From contig OY282379.1 in assembly GCA_958295875.1 (NCBI GenBank), positions 496,001 through 560,000 of the forward strand: DNA of 64,000 nt, written 5' to 3'. Numbering within the stretch: the first letter of the stretch is position 1; each line of letters starts with the position of its first letter. The notes under the pieces were generated by a model that did no database searches, had not been told where the DNA came from, and saw only the letters and a program-made list of their open reading frames with translations. Source of the stretch: an uncultured Pseudomonadales bacterium (lineage in GTDB: Bacteria; Pseudomonadota; Gammaproteobacteria; Pseudomonadales; Azotimanducaceae). Both the position numbers and the translations under genes were made by a program. Of the stretch, positions 27,652 through 35,802 are shown one piece after another.

Positions 27652-28832
27652 GGAAGGTCTGAACAGTGCGCCGATCGACGGCTGGCGGTCGGCGAAGGCA
27701 GGTTCGACAGCGCCGTGGGCGCGGAACCGCCGCGAATGTGGCGCGATTCCGCCGTTTCGACGCCGTTTCCAGCGTTTTCCCCGCCTTCCGGGCGCACGGG
27801 CGCCGCGCTCAGGCGGCCAGCCTCCGCTCGGCGATCAGCAGGTTGGCGAAGCCCAGCAGCAGCGCGATCCGCTGCGCGTTCTTGCGCAGCCCCCGGTAGC
27901 GCACCTTGCCGTACCCAAACATCCGCTTCACATAGAAGAACGGATGCTCCGCCTTGGCGCGGACCGACGCCTTCTCCTTCTCCCGCAGCGCCGCCTCGCC
28001 GCCGGGCTCCAACTGCCGCCGCAGGCCCGGCCGCATCGCCACCCGCCAGTCCACGCCCCGGCCCCGGTTCTCCGGGCGCTTCTCCACGCCCCGGTAGCCA
28101 GCGTCCGCCCAGACGCGCCTCTCGCCGCCGTGCAGGAGGCGGTGCGCGTGCGCCACGTCCGACTCGCTCGCCGACGTCGCCGCGAAGCTGTGCGCCACCC
28201 CCGTCTCCGCGTCGGCGCCGACGTGCATCTTCATCCCGAAGTGCCACTGGTTCCCCTTCCTCGCCTGCCGCATCTCCGGATCCCGCTTGCCCGAACGGTT
28301 CTTCGTCGACGACGGCGCCTCCACGATGCTCGCGTCCACCACCGTCCCCTCCCGCAGCCTCAGGCCCCGCGACGCCAAGCTCGCGTTGATCGCCGACAGC
28401 AGCCTCTCCCCCAAGCCGTGCCTCTCCAGCAGATGGCGGAAGTTCAGGATCGTCGTCTCGTCCGGCAGCGCCGACAGCTTCAGGCCCGCGAACCGACGCG
28501 CCGACTCCACCTCGTACAGCATGTCCTCCATCGCCGGATCGCTCAGGTTGTAAAACAGCTGCGCGCAATGCACCCGCAGCATCGCCGACAGCGGATATGG
28601 CCGGCGGCCGCGGCCCGCCCTCGGATAGTGCGGACGAATCACCTCCTCCAGCTCCTTCCACGGAACCAGCCCCTCCATCCGCTCCAGGAACTTCTCCCGC
28701 CGCGTCTTCCGCTTCTTCGCCCTGTACTCCAACTCCGCGAACGTCGCTTGGGTCGCTTCGGTCATCGAACGCCTCTCCCAACGGTCAACACGCCCATTGT
28801 CGCAGCACCGCCAGCGCTTGTTCAGACCTTCC
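27652..28832 (-). mobile_element. Complete IS5-type insertion sequence with CTAG target duplication
   Basis: A 1181-bp element. Left tip GGAAGGTCTGAACA (27652-27665) and right tip TGTTCAGACCTTCC (28819-28832) are perfect inverted repeats. CTAG flanks both sides (27648-27651 and 28833-28836), matching the YTAR-type 4-bp target of many IS5-family elements; because CTAG is palindromic and merges with the tips, a 3-bp CTA/TAG reading is also possible. It carries one intact transposase gene and so may be active. It lies between the sulfatase trio and the TonB receptor gene. A relative survives only as debris at 13475-13770. Confidence 0.88.
27809..28765 (-). CDS. IS5-family transposase
   Basis: A 318-residue DDE transposase, intact. 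The N-terminal DUF772-type region has PLSAMLRVHCAQLFYNLSDP and LPDETTILNFRHLLE, where the zinc-free helical domain ends. Catalytic Asp in GTVVDASIVEAPSSTKN, second Asp in RRVWADAGYRGVEKRPEN, and the C-terminal basic segment with RMFGYGKVRYRGLRKNAQR around the conserved Y-(2)-R-(3)-E-(6)-K-like region. It fills most of the element, with about 67 bp from start to right tip and 157 bp from stop to left tip. Confidence 0.9.
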   Translation of the reverse strand: MTEATQATFAELEYRAKKRKTRREKFLERMEGLVPWKELEEVIRPHYPRAGRGRRPYPLSAMLRVHCAQLFYNLSDPAMEDMLYEVESARRFAGLKLSALPDETTILNFRHLLERHGLGERLLSAINASLASRGLRLREGTVVDASIVEAPSSTKNRSGKRDPEMRQARKGNQWHFGMKMHVGADAETGVAHSFAATSASESDVAHAHRLLHGGERRVWADAGYRGVEKRPENRGRGVDWRVAMRPGLRRQLEPGGEAALREKEKASVRAKAEHPFFYVKRMFGYGKVRYRGLRKNAQRIALLLGFANLLIAERRLAA

Positions 28833-28872
28833 CTAGGGCACGAATTCGGTCAGCGCGGTTTACGGTTCCCCT

Positions 28873-31611
28873 TTAGAGCGCCCACTTCACGTCGAACAAC
28901 AGCGTCGCGCCGACCTTCTGTTCCAAGATGGAGACGCCGTCCTGCTCGATCTCGACGTCTTCGTTTAACAGGTTCTTGAGGCGCACTTTGAGCGTCAGCG
29001 GCTCGCTCACGAACCAGCTGTACACGAAGTCCAGCGAGTGGAAGGGCTGCTCGTAGGCATCGTCGAAGCCGTCAATGCCGGCGAAGAACACGCGCTCGCC
29101 AAAGCCGTTGTACACCAGCGTGGCGCTGTGCCGGCCACTCCACGAGTCGAAGCCGAGCTGCACGTTCACCACCCACTGAGACTGCTGCGTCATGCGGCGG
29201 GACGTGTTGGTGAGGTTGCCAGCCACGCCACCGGCGCGCGCGTTCATTTCGGAATCCGAGAGGGTCAGGTTGCCGGCAACGTAGAACTGGTCGATCCAGT
29301 CACCAACGTGGCGGGTGAGGAAACTGAGCCCCTTCAGCCCCTCCACCTCGACGCCATGCACTTGGGCGGATTCGCCGTTGACGAAGCCGAACAGGATGTT
29401 GTCCTCGGTAGCGGCGCCCTGCACCGTTTCGATGGGCGCCGTCACGTCCTTGTGGAAGGCAGACACGCTGAAATTGTCGCCATCGTTCCAGAACCACTCG
29501 GCGCGCAGATCAAAGTTCGAGAGCTGCGAAGGCTGAAGGAACGGATTGCCGCGCACGCGCGCTTCGGTGAGCGGGTCGATGTAAGTGGACTGCGACACTT
29601 CCCGCAAGTCTGGCCGCGCCACCGTTTCACCCCAGCCCACGCGCAGTTGGAAGTCATCCGCCCAGAAGCCGGGGCGAATCCAGGTGATGGCGAACGAGGG
29701 ATGCGCGTCGTCCACGTTGATGGTGGAGTCTGCAATCTCCTGCGCCGTGAACGGCACCCGCCCCGGGCCGAAATCCAACAAGTCCACCGGCACCGAGGCT
29801 TGATTGAAGTGCTCCCAGCGCACGCCGCCGGCGAAACGCCAAGCGTTGTTCCAGAACAAGTCGAACTTGCCGTAAACGCCCTCGGTCGTTTGCCCCGCCA
29901 AGTAGCTCTCCAGCCCGAAGCCACCGACGCCGAGCAACGTCCCGAAGCCGTTGGCTGGGTTCATGAGGTTCGCGTCCGAGAACACCTCGCTCGGGGTGCC
30001 CTCGCTGACGCTATTGAAGGCCGGCTTGGTGCTGCCAATGCCTACCGAAATCTGCTCGTAGGCCCGCGCTTTGCGAACATAGTCGTAGCCAGTGGCGAGC
30101 TCGATGTCCCAGCCGCCGGCGCGCAGCGGCAGCGTGAAGTCTGATCCCCAGGTTTCCACGTCGTCATCCAGATCCGAAAAACGAAAGTCCGCCGCGGTGC
30201 CGGACAGCCGCACCCGCGTGCTCACCACGTTGCCGTAGGGGCCATCGAGCGCATCCACGGAACCGACGCGCACCTCGTTGGGGATGCCCGTGCGCGCCGT
30301 CGCCTGCGAGTAGTACCAAGTGAAGCGCGCGTCCTGGGCGAAAGTGAGGAAGCGCAGAGCGCTCGGCAGCATGTCCAACGTCGCCTCGCCCAACGTGTGT
30401 TCGCCGGAGACTTGATGGACGATGAGTTCGCGCTCCTCAAAGCGCACCTCCGCCACGCGCCCTTGGGTCGGGTTGTCGTCCGCGCAGTCGTTGAATTGGC
30501 CCTGCTGGCAGGTGAGCGAGAACGAGGCGTCGTCTTCGGTGTTGCGCAGCAACAGCGTCAGGGCGCCCACTTCATGTTCATCCGTGAAGCGCAGGCCCAA
30601 GTTGAGCGAGCCCGTGACGCTCACCGTCTCCACCGTGCGTTGGGTGCGCGAGAAGTCCGTCTCTGGGTTCGACACCAGGCGGTTCACCCGGTCTCGATTG
30701 CGCCAGTTGTTGGAGTATGAAGCCAAGGCGAGGAAGCCCGCTTCCAAGGCCGGCGCCGGGAACCAGCGGTAGCCGCCGGTGATTTGGGCATCGACGTCTG
30801 CGGACAAATCCTTTGGCTTAACGTCGATGTCGCGGTTCAAAGCCGTGGCGAGGGCGCGGTTGACGGCCTGCGCCTCGGCGAGGGTGTGCTGGCCGCCATC
30901 GCGACGCAAGGCGTTCAGGATGTTGAGCTCCGAGACATTGCCCTGATAGGTGTCGATAGCGCTGCGCAAGGCGCTCGGCATGGCGCGGGTGCCATCGTCC
31001 TGGCCGAAGCGGTCGTCATCGCCACCGTTGTAGGAAAGGCCGGCGTCGCCGCTCTCCGTATTCCAGCCGGTGTTCACCTTCACACTGAACGTGCGGTCTT
31101 CCGGCACGCGCTTGGTGCGGATGTCCACGTTGCCACCGCCGAACGCTGCCGGCATCTCCGGCGAGTAACCCTTCTGCACCGCCAGCGAATCGATGATGTC
31201 CGCAGGGAAGATGTCCAGCGGCAACACATTGCGCGTCAAGTCTGGCGAGGGCACCGCGGCGCCGTTGAGCTGGGCGCTGGAGTAACGCTCGCCCAAGCCC
31301 CGCACATAGACGAACTTGCCTTGCGCCAAGGTGAGCCCGGGCAACCGCCGCAGGGCTTGCGCCACGTCGCCGTCGCCGACGCGGCCAATCGCCTCGGCAT
31401 CCAACATGTCGAGCGGAACATCGCTGTCCAAGCGTTCGGACACGATGTCCGTCGCCGCAGACTTGAAGCGCCCCAGCACCACCACTTCCTCAATGGCGTT
31501 CGGGTCTGCCATCGCCGTGGGCGCGTCCGCTTCTGCGTCTTGCGCGGCGGCGCCAAGGGCACAAGCGAGCAAGGCAGCATAGGGAAGGAACAGGCGCATG
31601 GCGGTGTTCAT
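28873..31611 (-). CDS. TonB-dependent outer-membrane receptor
   Basis: About 912 residues. The start MNTAMRLFLPYAALLACALG gives a signal peptide cut near AAAQDAEA. A TonB-box-like segment IEEVVVLGRFK follows, then the plug domain with ALRRLPGLTLAQGKFVYVRG, LNGAAVPSPDLTRNVLPLDI and GGGNVDIRTKR, and the 22-strand barrel ending in VGATLLFDVKWAL. It resembles the CirA/FecA-like receptors of marine Proteobacteria that import substrates too large for porins. It follows a secreted lipoprotein gene by 31 bp, so the two form an operon whose promoter region carries PHO-box-like repeats. Phosphate or an organophosphate ligand is therefore a reasonable inference, not shown by the protein itself. Confidence 0.88.
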   Translation of the reverse strand: MNTAMRLFLPYAALLACALGAAAQDAEADAPTAMADPNAIEEVVVLGRFKSAATDIVSERLDSDVPLDMLDAEAIGRVGDGDVAQALRRLPGLTLAQGKFVYVRGLGERYSSAQLNGAAVPSPDLTRNVLPLDIFPADIIDSLAVQKGYSPEMPAAFGGGNVDIRTKRVPEDRTFSVKVNTGWNTESGDAGLSYNGGDDDRFGQDDGTRAMPSALRSAIDTYQGNVSELNILNALRRDGGQHTLAEAQAVNRALATALNRDIDVKPKDLSADVDAQITGGYRWFPAPALEAGFLALASYSNNWRNRDRVNRLVSNPETDFSRTQRTVETVSVTGSLNLGLRFTDEHEVGALTLLLRNTEDDASFSLTCQQGQFNDCADDNPTQGRVAEVRFEERELIVHQVSGEHTLGEATLDMLPSALRFLTFAQDARFTWYYSQATARTGIPNEVRVGSVDALDGPYGNVVSTRVRLSGTAADFRFSDLDDDVETWGSDFTLPLRAGGWDIELATGYDYVRKARAYEQISVGIGSTKPAFNSVSEGTPSEVFSDANLMNPANGFGTLLGVGGFGLESYLAGQTTEGVYGKFDLFWNNAWRFAGGVRWEHFNQASVPVDLLDFGPGRVPFTAQEIADSTINVDDAHPSFAITWIRPGFWADDFQLRVGWGETVARPDLREVSQSTYIDPLTEARVRGNPFLQPSQLSNFDLRAEWFWNDGDNFSVSAFHKDVTAPIETVQGAATEDNILFGFVNGESAQVHGVEVEGLKGLSFLTRHVGDWIDQFYVAGNLTLSDSEMNARAGGVAGNLTNTSRRMTQQSQWVVNVQLGFDSWSGRHSATLVYNGFGERVFFAGIDGFDDAYEQPFHSLDFVYSWFVSEPLTLKVRLKNLLNEDVEIEQDGVSILEQKVGATLLFDVKWAL

Positions 31612-31642
31612 GGTGGCAAGGCTTCCAGTCGCCGCGGCGGCT

Positions 31643-33244
31643 TCAGTCAAACCACAGATCGTCTAGGCCATAGGTCCAGTTGGCCGTCCAATCGTCACCA
31701 GCGGTGACCGCGCCAAGCTGCTCATCGGCCGTCTCGCCATCGCCGTTCGTGTCCACCGGCGTGACGCCGATCGCCTCGCCGGCCGCGTCCGTGAGGGCGG
31801 CGGCAGTGAAGTAGGGCTTGGCGCCGCCCAAGACGGACACGTTCGCGCCGTCGCTCTCGGTGATGATGACGTTGGCCGTGTTGGCCGCGTACTTGCCGCC
31901 GTTGGTGATCCACTCGCCGATGGAATCGCCGTTCGGCAGGCTGTCCTTGGCGGCCTCTTGGCAAGCGATGATGGTGCTCTGCACGGACGCTTGCCCGGCT
32001 TGCGCCGCTTCCAGCGTCTCCGCGTCGTCCAACTCGAAGCACTCGTTGCCGCTGCGCGACAGCAGCCGGCGGGCATAGCCGTCATAGATGATGCTGTTCT
32101 TGAATTGGGTGCGGGCGCCCTCCCGGTTCAGAATGCCTTCCGAATCGCCGTGGGTGCCGGTGCCGCCCGGCACTTCGTCGGAACCGGAAACGATGCAGGT
32201 GAGGTTGTTCACCGTGACGTCGGTGATGGGTTCCGGCAGCGGGTCGCCAAGCACGCTGTCGCCTTCGATGCAGCGGTTGCCGTCGTCGCGGGAGTGAATC
32301 ACCAAGGCGTGATCGATGCCGCCGGTCCAGCCTTGGTCGTAATCGATGGAGTCGTCCTTCACATAGAGCGCCACATAGTGGTCCACCCGCACCGCGCCAC
32401 CGAAGAACTCGATGCCGTCGTCGAAGGTGCTGTATGCCTGAATGTGGCTCACCGTCGTGCCGGCGCCCACGGCGTTGAAGGAGATGCCGTTCAACTCGTC
32501 GCCGGGCGTGGCCTCGAAGCCGGTGTGCTTGACGACCACATGGCGCAGCGTGCCAGAGTTGTCTTCGTTGTCGTTGCCGCCGTAGTGCGAGGGCTTGCCC
32601 TCCGCCGTCACATGGCACTCGTTGTTCTCGCGCTGCGCTGCGCTGCATTTGTTCGTGATGCCGTTGCCGTTGATGACCATGCCGCCCCACAGCTGCACAT
32701 CCTCGGCGCCGGCGGTGCCGGTGACGGCATCCGTAAAGCCGGTGAACGTGATGGGCGCAGTCCGCGAGCCATCGGCGATGATTTGCGAGCCGCGATTGAT
32801 GAGCAGATAGTCCGCGGCGTTCGTCCACGCGAGCGTGTTGCCGGCGGCGATGGTGAGCGTCGGGCCCTCGCCGCCGGCCGGCGCGGTCTCGCTTGGGTCG
32901 CTGCCATCCACGTTCTCGCCAACCACGAGGGTGTCCTCGAACACATGGACGCCGGAGATGAACGGGATGGTGAGGTCTACGCCAAGCGGGTTGTTGATGC
33001 CCACGAAAGCCGAACTGTAGATGCAGTTGGCGCCATCGAACCTGCCTTCCAACCGCGTGTCGGAGGCGGCATCCGTGTAGTTCGCGCACGGGTTGTTGCT
33101 GGCGGGGGGCGCCGTGGTGGTGGAGTTGTCCGTCACCGAGGAGTTGTTGTCCGCGGAGATTTTCACATCGCCGCCGCTACACCCCACAAGCGCTGCGAGC
33201 GCCGTGGCCGCTGCGGCCAACACGCAGTGTCGGAAGTTCATCAT
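31643..33244 (-). CDS. Large secreted lipoprotein paired with the TonB receptor
   Basis: A 533-residue protein. The start MMNFRHCVLAAAATALAALV leads to the lipobox LVGC, so it is lipid-anchored. After a Thr/Asn-rich linker the body looks like a parallel beta-helix: TLTIAAGNTLAWTNAADYLL, GAEDVQLWGGMVINGNG, TLRHVVVKHTGFE, HIQAYSTFDDGIEFFGGAV. Similar lipoproteins occur beside TonB receptors in many marine Gammaproteobacteria as I recall, sometimes misnamed as kinases. It may bind or present the receptor's substrate at the surface. It ends 31 bp before the receptor gene. Two tandem PHO-box-like repeats lie about 120 bp upstream of the start. Confidence 0.78.
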   Translation of the reverse strand: MMNFRHCVLAAAATALAALVGCSGGDVKISADNNSSVTDNSTTTAPPASNNPCANYTDAASDTRLEGRFDGANCIYSSAFVGINNPLGVDLTIPFISGVHVFEDTLVVGENVDGSDPSETAPAGGEGPTLTIAAGNTLAWTNAADYLLINRGSQIIADGSRTAPITFTGFTDAVTGTAGAEDVQLWGGMVINGNGITNKCSAAQRENNECHVTAEGKPSHYGGNDNEDNSGTLRHVVVKHTGFEATPGDELNGISFNAVGAGTTVSHIQAYSTFDDGIEFFGGAVRVDHYVALYVKDDSIDYDQGWTGGIDHALVIHSRDDGNRCIEGDSVLGDPLPEPITDVTVNNLTCIVSGSDEVPGGTGTHGDSEGILNREGARTQFKNSIIYDGYARRLLSRSGNECFELDDAETLEAAQAGQASVQSTIIACQEAAKDSLPNGDSIGEWITNGGKYAANTANVIITESDGANVSVLGGAKPYFTAAALTDAAGEAIGVTPVDTNGDGETADEQLGAVTAGDDWTANWTYGLDDLWFD

Positions 33245-33362
33245 CTGCAGGGTCTCCACCAATGCCAATGTTCCGTCAACGCCGCCGGGGGCAGATGTAC
33301 ACGGCTGACCGCTGTGGCCAGCGCTCCCGTCCCCCTCAAGCGCCACGCAAGATAGCTAGGGG

Positions 33363-33404
33363 ATGTGAAGAGTCTGTGACAGGAGGTGTGAAGAGTCTGT
33401 GACA
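33363..33404 (-). promoter_or_regulatory. Tandem PHO-box-like sites upstream of the lipoprotein-TonB operon
   Basis: On the minus strand an 18-bp unit TGTCACAGACTCTTCACA occurs twice, 23 bp apart. Within each unit the half-sites (TGTCAC and CTTCAC) are spaced 11 bp, as in PhoB PHO boxes (CTGTCAT, 4 bp, CTGTCAT-like). About 10 bp downstream is TAGCTATCT, a possible -10. The positions suit PhoB-type activation of the operon starting at 33244. Confidence 0.6.
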
Positions 33405-33482
33405 ATGCGGGCGGCTGGCCACGCCGCCGCAAACGGCAGCAAGCAAGGTTAGGGTTTGTGTGCCAGCGCCGCGGCGCCGCGG

Positions 33483-33767
33483 TCAGGCGATGACGAGACG
33501 CCTCACCGGCGGGTTGAAGCGCGGCAACCAGCCGGGTTGGCCGCCGGTTTCCGCGCAGCCTGCGGTGGTGGTGTGCTGGCGGAGGTCGAAGAGGTCTCTC
33601 TCTTCAAGCAAGTGCTTGCCGTCCTCCAAGCCGCCGAAGCAGGTGTTGGCCGGCCGCGCTTGTGGCAGCGCGGAAGGATGCGCGCCCGTGAGCAGGCGCG
33701 GCGCTTCGGCCACCGCGCTTCCTGCAATGAGCGCGACGGCCGCGCACAAACCAACCTTGATCGCCAT
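33483..33767 (-). CDS. Small exported protein in the PHO-box locus
   Basis: A 94-residue protein. The start MAIKVGLCAAVALIAGSAVA gives a signal peptide cut near AVAEA. The mature ~70 residues contain two Cys (ANTCFGGLEDGKHLL, TTTAGCAETGG) that could form a disulfide, and end PRFNPPVRRLVIA. I do not know the family. A PHO-box-like site lies 24 bp before the start codon, and the next gene downstream is the PHO-box lipoprotein, so a joint role in phosphate starvation is plausible. Confidence 0.6.
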   Translation of the reverse strand: MAIKVGLCAAVALIAGSAVAEAPRLLTGAHPSALPQARPANTCFGGLEDGKHLLEERDLFDLRQHTTTAGCAETGGQPGWLPRFNPPVRRLVIA

Positions 33768-33790
33768 GGCGCTGCACGATAGTGCCTAGA

Positions 33791-33809
33791 CATGACGTTT
33801 TGATGACAC
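33791..33809 (-). promoter_or_regulatory. PHO-box-like site before the 94-residue exported protein gene
   Basis: Minus strand GTGTCATCAAAACGTCATG: two GTCAT half-sites exactly 11 bp apart with an A-rich spacer, close to the consensus CTGTCAT-AAAA-CTGTCAT. A further TGTCAC lies just upstream. A possible -10 (CACTAT) follows about 7 bp later, leaving a very short leader before the ATG at 33767. Confidence 0.55.
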
Positions 33810-33876
33810 CGTGACACGGTGGCGCACCGCGGGCCGGCGCGAGGGCGTAATGTGCCCACGCGCCAAAGGCGCCGAC

Positions 33877-34149
33877 CTAATACGTCTGCAAGGTGTAGCC
33901 GCGCCCCACCATGCAATCCGCATAGGCGTCGAAACTGGAGAACTCCGGCTGCAGCGTTTCAGCGGGGCCGGGGAGGCCCGCTTCGGTGCGGCAGACGGTG
34001 TTATCGCGGTTGTATTGCGCTTGGGGCACAGGCTCAAACGATTCCCAGTAGTGGGTGGCGCCCTGCCCCGCTTGCATGGCGCAGCCGCCGGACATCGCCA
34101 GCAACGCTAGGGCGCCTACCGCGCTGGCTGCAATGAGAGTTCGGTTCAT
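33877..34149 (-). CDS. Small lipoprotein of unknown function
   Basis: A 90-residue protein. The start MNRTLIAASAVGALALLAMS leads to the lipobox SGGC, so lipid-anchored. The mature part (AMQAGQGATHYWESFEPVPQ and later SSFDAYADCMVGRGYTLQTY) has three further Cys or aromatic clusters and no known domain. GAGGA about 8 bp upstream is the ribosome-binding site. It has the clearest promoter in the window, some 57 bp upstream, with an inverted repeat over the -35 box. Confidence 0.7.
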   Translation of the reverse strand: MNRTLIAASAVGALALLAMSGGCAMQAGQGATHYWESFEPVPQAQYNRDNTVCRTEAGLPGPAETLQPEFSSFDAYADCMVGRGYTLQTY

Positions 34150-34213
34150 GTCAAATCCTCAGCAAGCCACCGAGACCCGTTCCAAGACGTTCTTTGCAGG
34201 CTTGATGAGGCAT

Positions 34214-34241
34214 AGGATAATTAGTCCTAAAGGAATGTCAA
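34214..34241 (-). promoter_or_regulatory. Strong sigma70-type promoter of the small lipoprotein gene
   Basis: Minus strand TTGACA (34236-34241), 16-bp spacer, TATCCT (34214-34219). The expected start is near 34206, giving a leader of about 57 bases to the ATG at 34149. The region is AT-rich compared with everything around it. Confidence 0.7.
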
Positions 34242-34253
34242 TCCCTTTTAGGA
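34225..34253 (-). promoter_or_regulatory. Inverted repeat over the -35 box, possible operator
   Basis: TCCTAAAGG (34225-34233) and CCTTTTAGGA (34244-34253) form an imperfect inverted repeat that brackets the -35 hexamer at 34236-34241. A second, partly palindromic GGATAATTAGTCC covers the -10. A regulator bound here would block the promoter; the small helix-turn-helix protein encoded just upstream is the obvious candidate. Confidence 0.45.
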
Positions 34254-34347
34254 GATTTTTTCCTATGTGGACAACCGGCGGATTTCGCCCTTGGCCGCGG
34301 AGCGCCGCGTATCTTCAAGGGTGCCGCCGCGCACCCCACCAAAACAC

Positions 34348-34539
34348 CTATTTGCCGAACTTGTGGCGCAGGGTGTACCAGCTCGCATAGGGAATCTGGC
34401 GCGGCTCCTTCTTAGACGTCCAAAAGCGCACCACGCGGCCATCGGATAGGCGCAGCGCCTTGGCGACGTCCTTGTTGGAGAGCCCCTTCTTGTCCATCCA
34501 GTCGCGGAGCTCTGCGGGCGTGGGAGGATACTTTTTCAT
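34348..34539 (-). CDS. Small Cro/C1-type helix-turn-helix protein
   Basis: A 63-residue protein, start MKKYPPTPAELRDWMDKKG (a TTG 9 bp upstream is less likely). It reads as a minimal HTH: recognition region LSNKDVAKALRLSDGRVVRF, then WTSKKEPRQIPYASWYTLRH. The shape (helix, turn after LS, helix DVAKALRL) is that of Cro/C1 or XRE proteins, but here it lacks any extra domain. It sits 190 bp upstream of the small lipoprotein gene on the same strand and may control the palindromic promoter in between. It could also be a relic of a phage or plasmid repressor. Confidence 0.7.
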   Translation of the reverse strand: MKKYPPTPAELRDWMDKKGLSNKDVAKALRLSDGRVVRFWTSKKEPRQIPYASWYTLRHKFGK

Positions 34540-34650
34540 CCGCGGCAAGGTGGGCGCGACGAGCGCTGCGGCGCGATGCTACCGCAAAGTGCGCCGCCGG
34601 CAGCGATGGCCACGCTTGGCGGCTAGCATAGGGGCATACGGGAGGAAACC

Positions 34651-35589
34651 ATGCCAGACACCACCGCGCCCGCGTTTGGCGCCAACGAGTTGAGCGCTGA
34701 CGCCATGCAACGCCTTGCGGACTTCACCGCGCCGTATCGCGTTGATGGCCGCGCGCCCATTCGCCTCGACGACCATGACCCGGCGGACCTGCGTGACTTG
34801 CGCCGCGCAGACCGCCGGGAAGCACGGCAGTGGCTCGACGAACGCACCACTTGGCTCGCCAACCGGCAACACACCCTCGCGGCGCAAGGCCGCTGGGCGG
34901 TGCTGGTGGTGCTGCAGGGGCGCGACGCCGCCGGCAAGGACAGCACGATTCGCCATGTGATGGCGCGCATGAATCCGCAAGGCTGCAACGTCACCGCATT
35001 CGGCGTGCCCACCAGCGAGGAACTGAAGCACGACTTCCTGTGGCGCTACCACCGCCATTTGCCGGCGCGCGGGGATGTGGGCGTGTTCAACCGCTCCTAC
35101 TACGAGGAGGCGTTGGTCGTGCGCGTCCACCGCGCCCACCTGGATTCCCAGCGGCTGCCCGATGCGCTGACCCGCGATGGCTTATGGGATCGCCGCTTGG
35201 CGGACATCCGCGCCTTCGAGGAGTATCTCGGGCGCAATGGCGTGCTGGTGGTGAAGCTGTTCCTGAACATTTCTCGGGATGAGCAGAAGCGCCGCTTTCT
35301 GAAGCGTCTGGAAGAGCCGGAGAAGCACTGGAAGTTCGCATCCGAGGACATCCGCGACCGTGCTCGCTGGGATGACTACACCAAAGCCTACGAGGCGGTT
35401 TTCAATGCCACGGCGCTGCCCGACGCGCCTTGGCACATCGTGCCGGCGGACAACAAGTGGTTCGCGCGGCTGGTCACGGCGTCCATCCTCGTGAGCGAAA
35501 TCGGCAAGCTGAGCTTGGAGTATCCCAACCCCTTCGCGGCAGATCCCAACGCATTGGCGGCGGCGCGGCGGCGGTTGGCGAACGAGTGA
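34651..35589 (+). CDS. ppk2: Polyphosphate kinase 2 family phosphotransferase
   Basis: A 312-residue PPK2. These enzymes use inorganic polyphosphate to phosphorylate nucleotides (AMP, ADP or GDP) or the reverse. Walker A is VVLQGRDAAGKDSTIRHVM near residue 90; Walker B region GVFNRSYYEEALVVRVH; the lid is RRFLKRLEEPEKHWKFASED with the basic residues that hold polyphosphate. The C-terminus has WHIVPADNKWFARLVTASIL, a family hallmark. The class (AMP, ADP or both) cannot be set from sequence by eye; a single domain excludes the fused class II type. GGAGG precedes the ATG by about 8 bp. It is near the PHO-box locus, which fits phosphate storage. Confidence 0.92.
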   Translation: MPDTTAPAFGANELSADAMQRLADFTAPYRVDGRAPIRLDDHDPADLRDLRRADRREARQWLDERTTWLANRQHTLAAQGRWAVLVVLQGRDAAGKDSTIRHVMARMNPQGCNVTAFGVPTSEELKHDFLWRYHRHLPARGDVGVFNRSYYEEALVVRVHRAHLDSQRLPDALTRDGLWDRRLADIRAFEEYLGRNGVLVVKLFLNISRDEQKRRFLKRLEEPEKHWKFASEDIRDRARWDDYTKAYEAVFNATALPDAPWHIVPADNKWFARLVTASILVSEIGKLSLEYPNPFAADPNALAAARRRLANE

Positions 35590-35802
35590 CTGGCGCAGCG
35601 CATTGCCGCGTCTCCTAGCAGGGGCTGGATTCGGGATGCAGCGAGTAGGTATCCAGCGCGTATCCTTCCGCGGACATGACGGTCTTGAGGATGCCGCCCG
35701 GCTCGCCGAGCCGAGGGATTGATGCTGGCTTGTGCATGTGCCGAACCACGACGCAGTCAATCCGACTGTCAATAGGATTCCGGCCATGAATCGGATTCTC
35801 GC

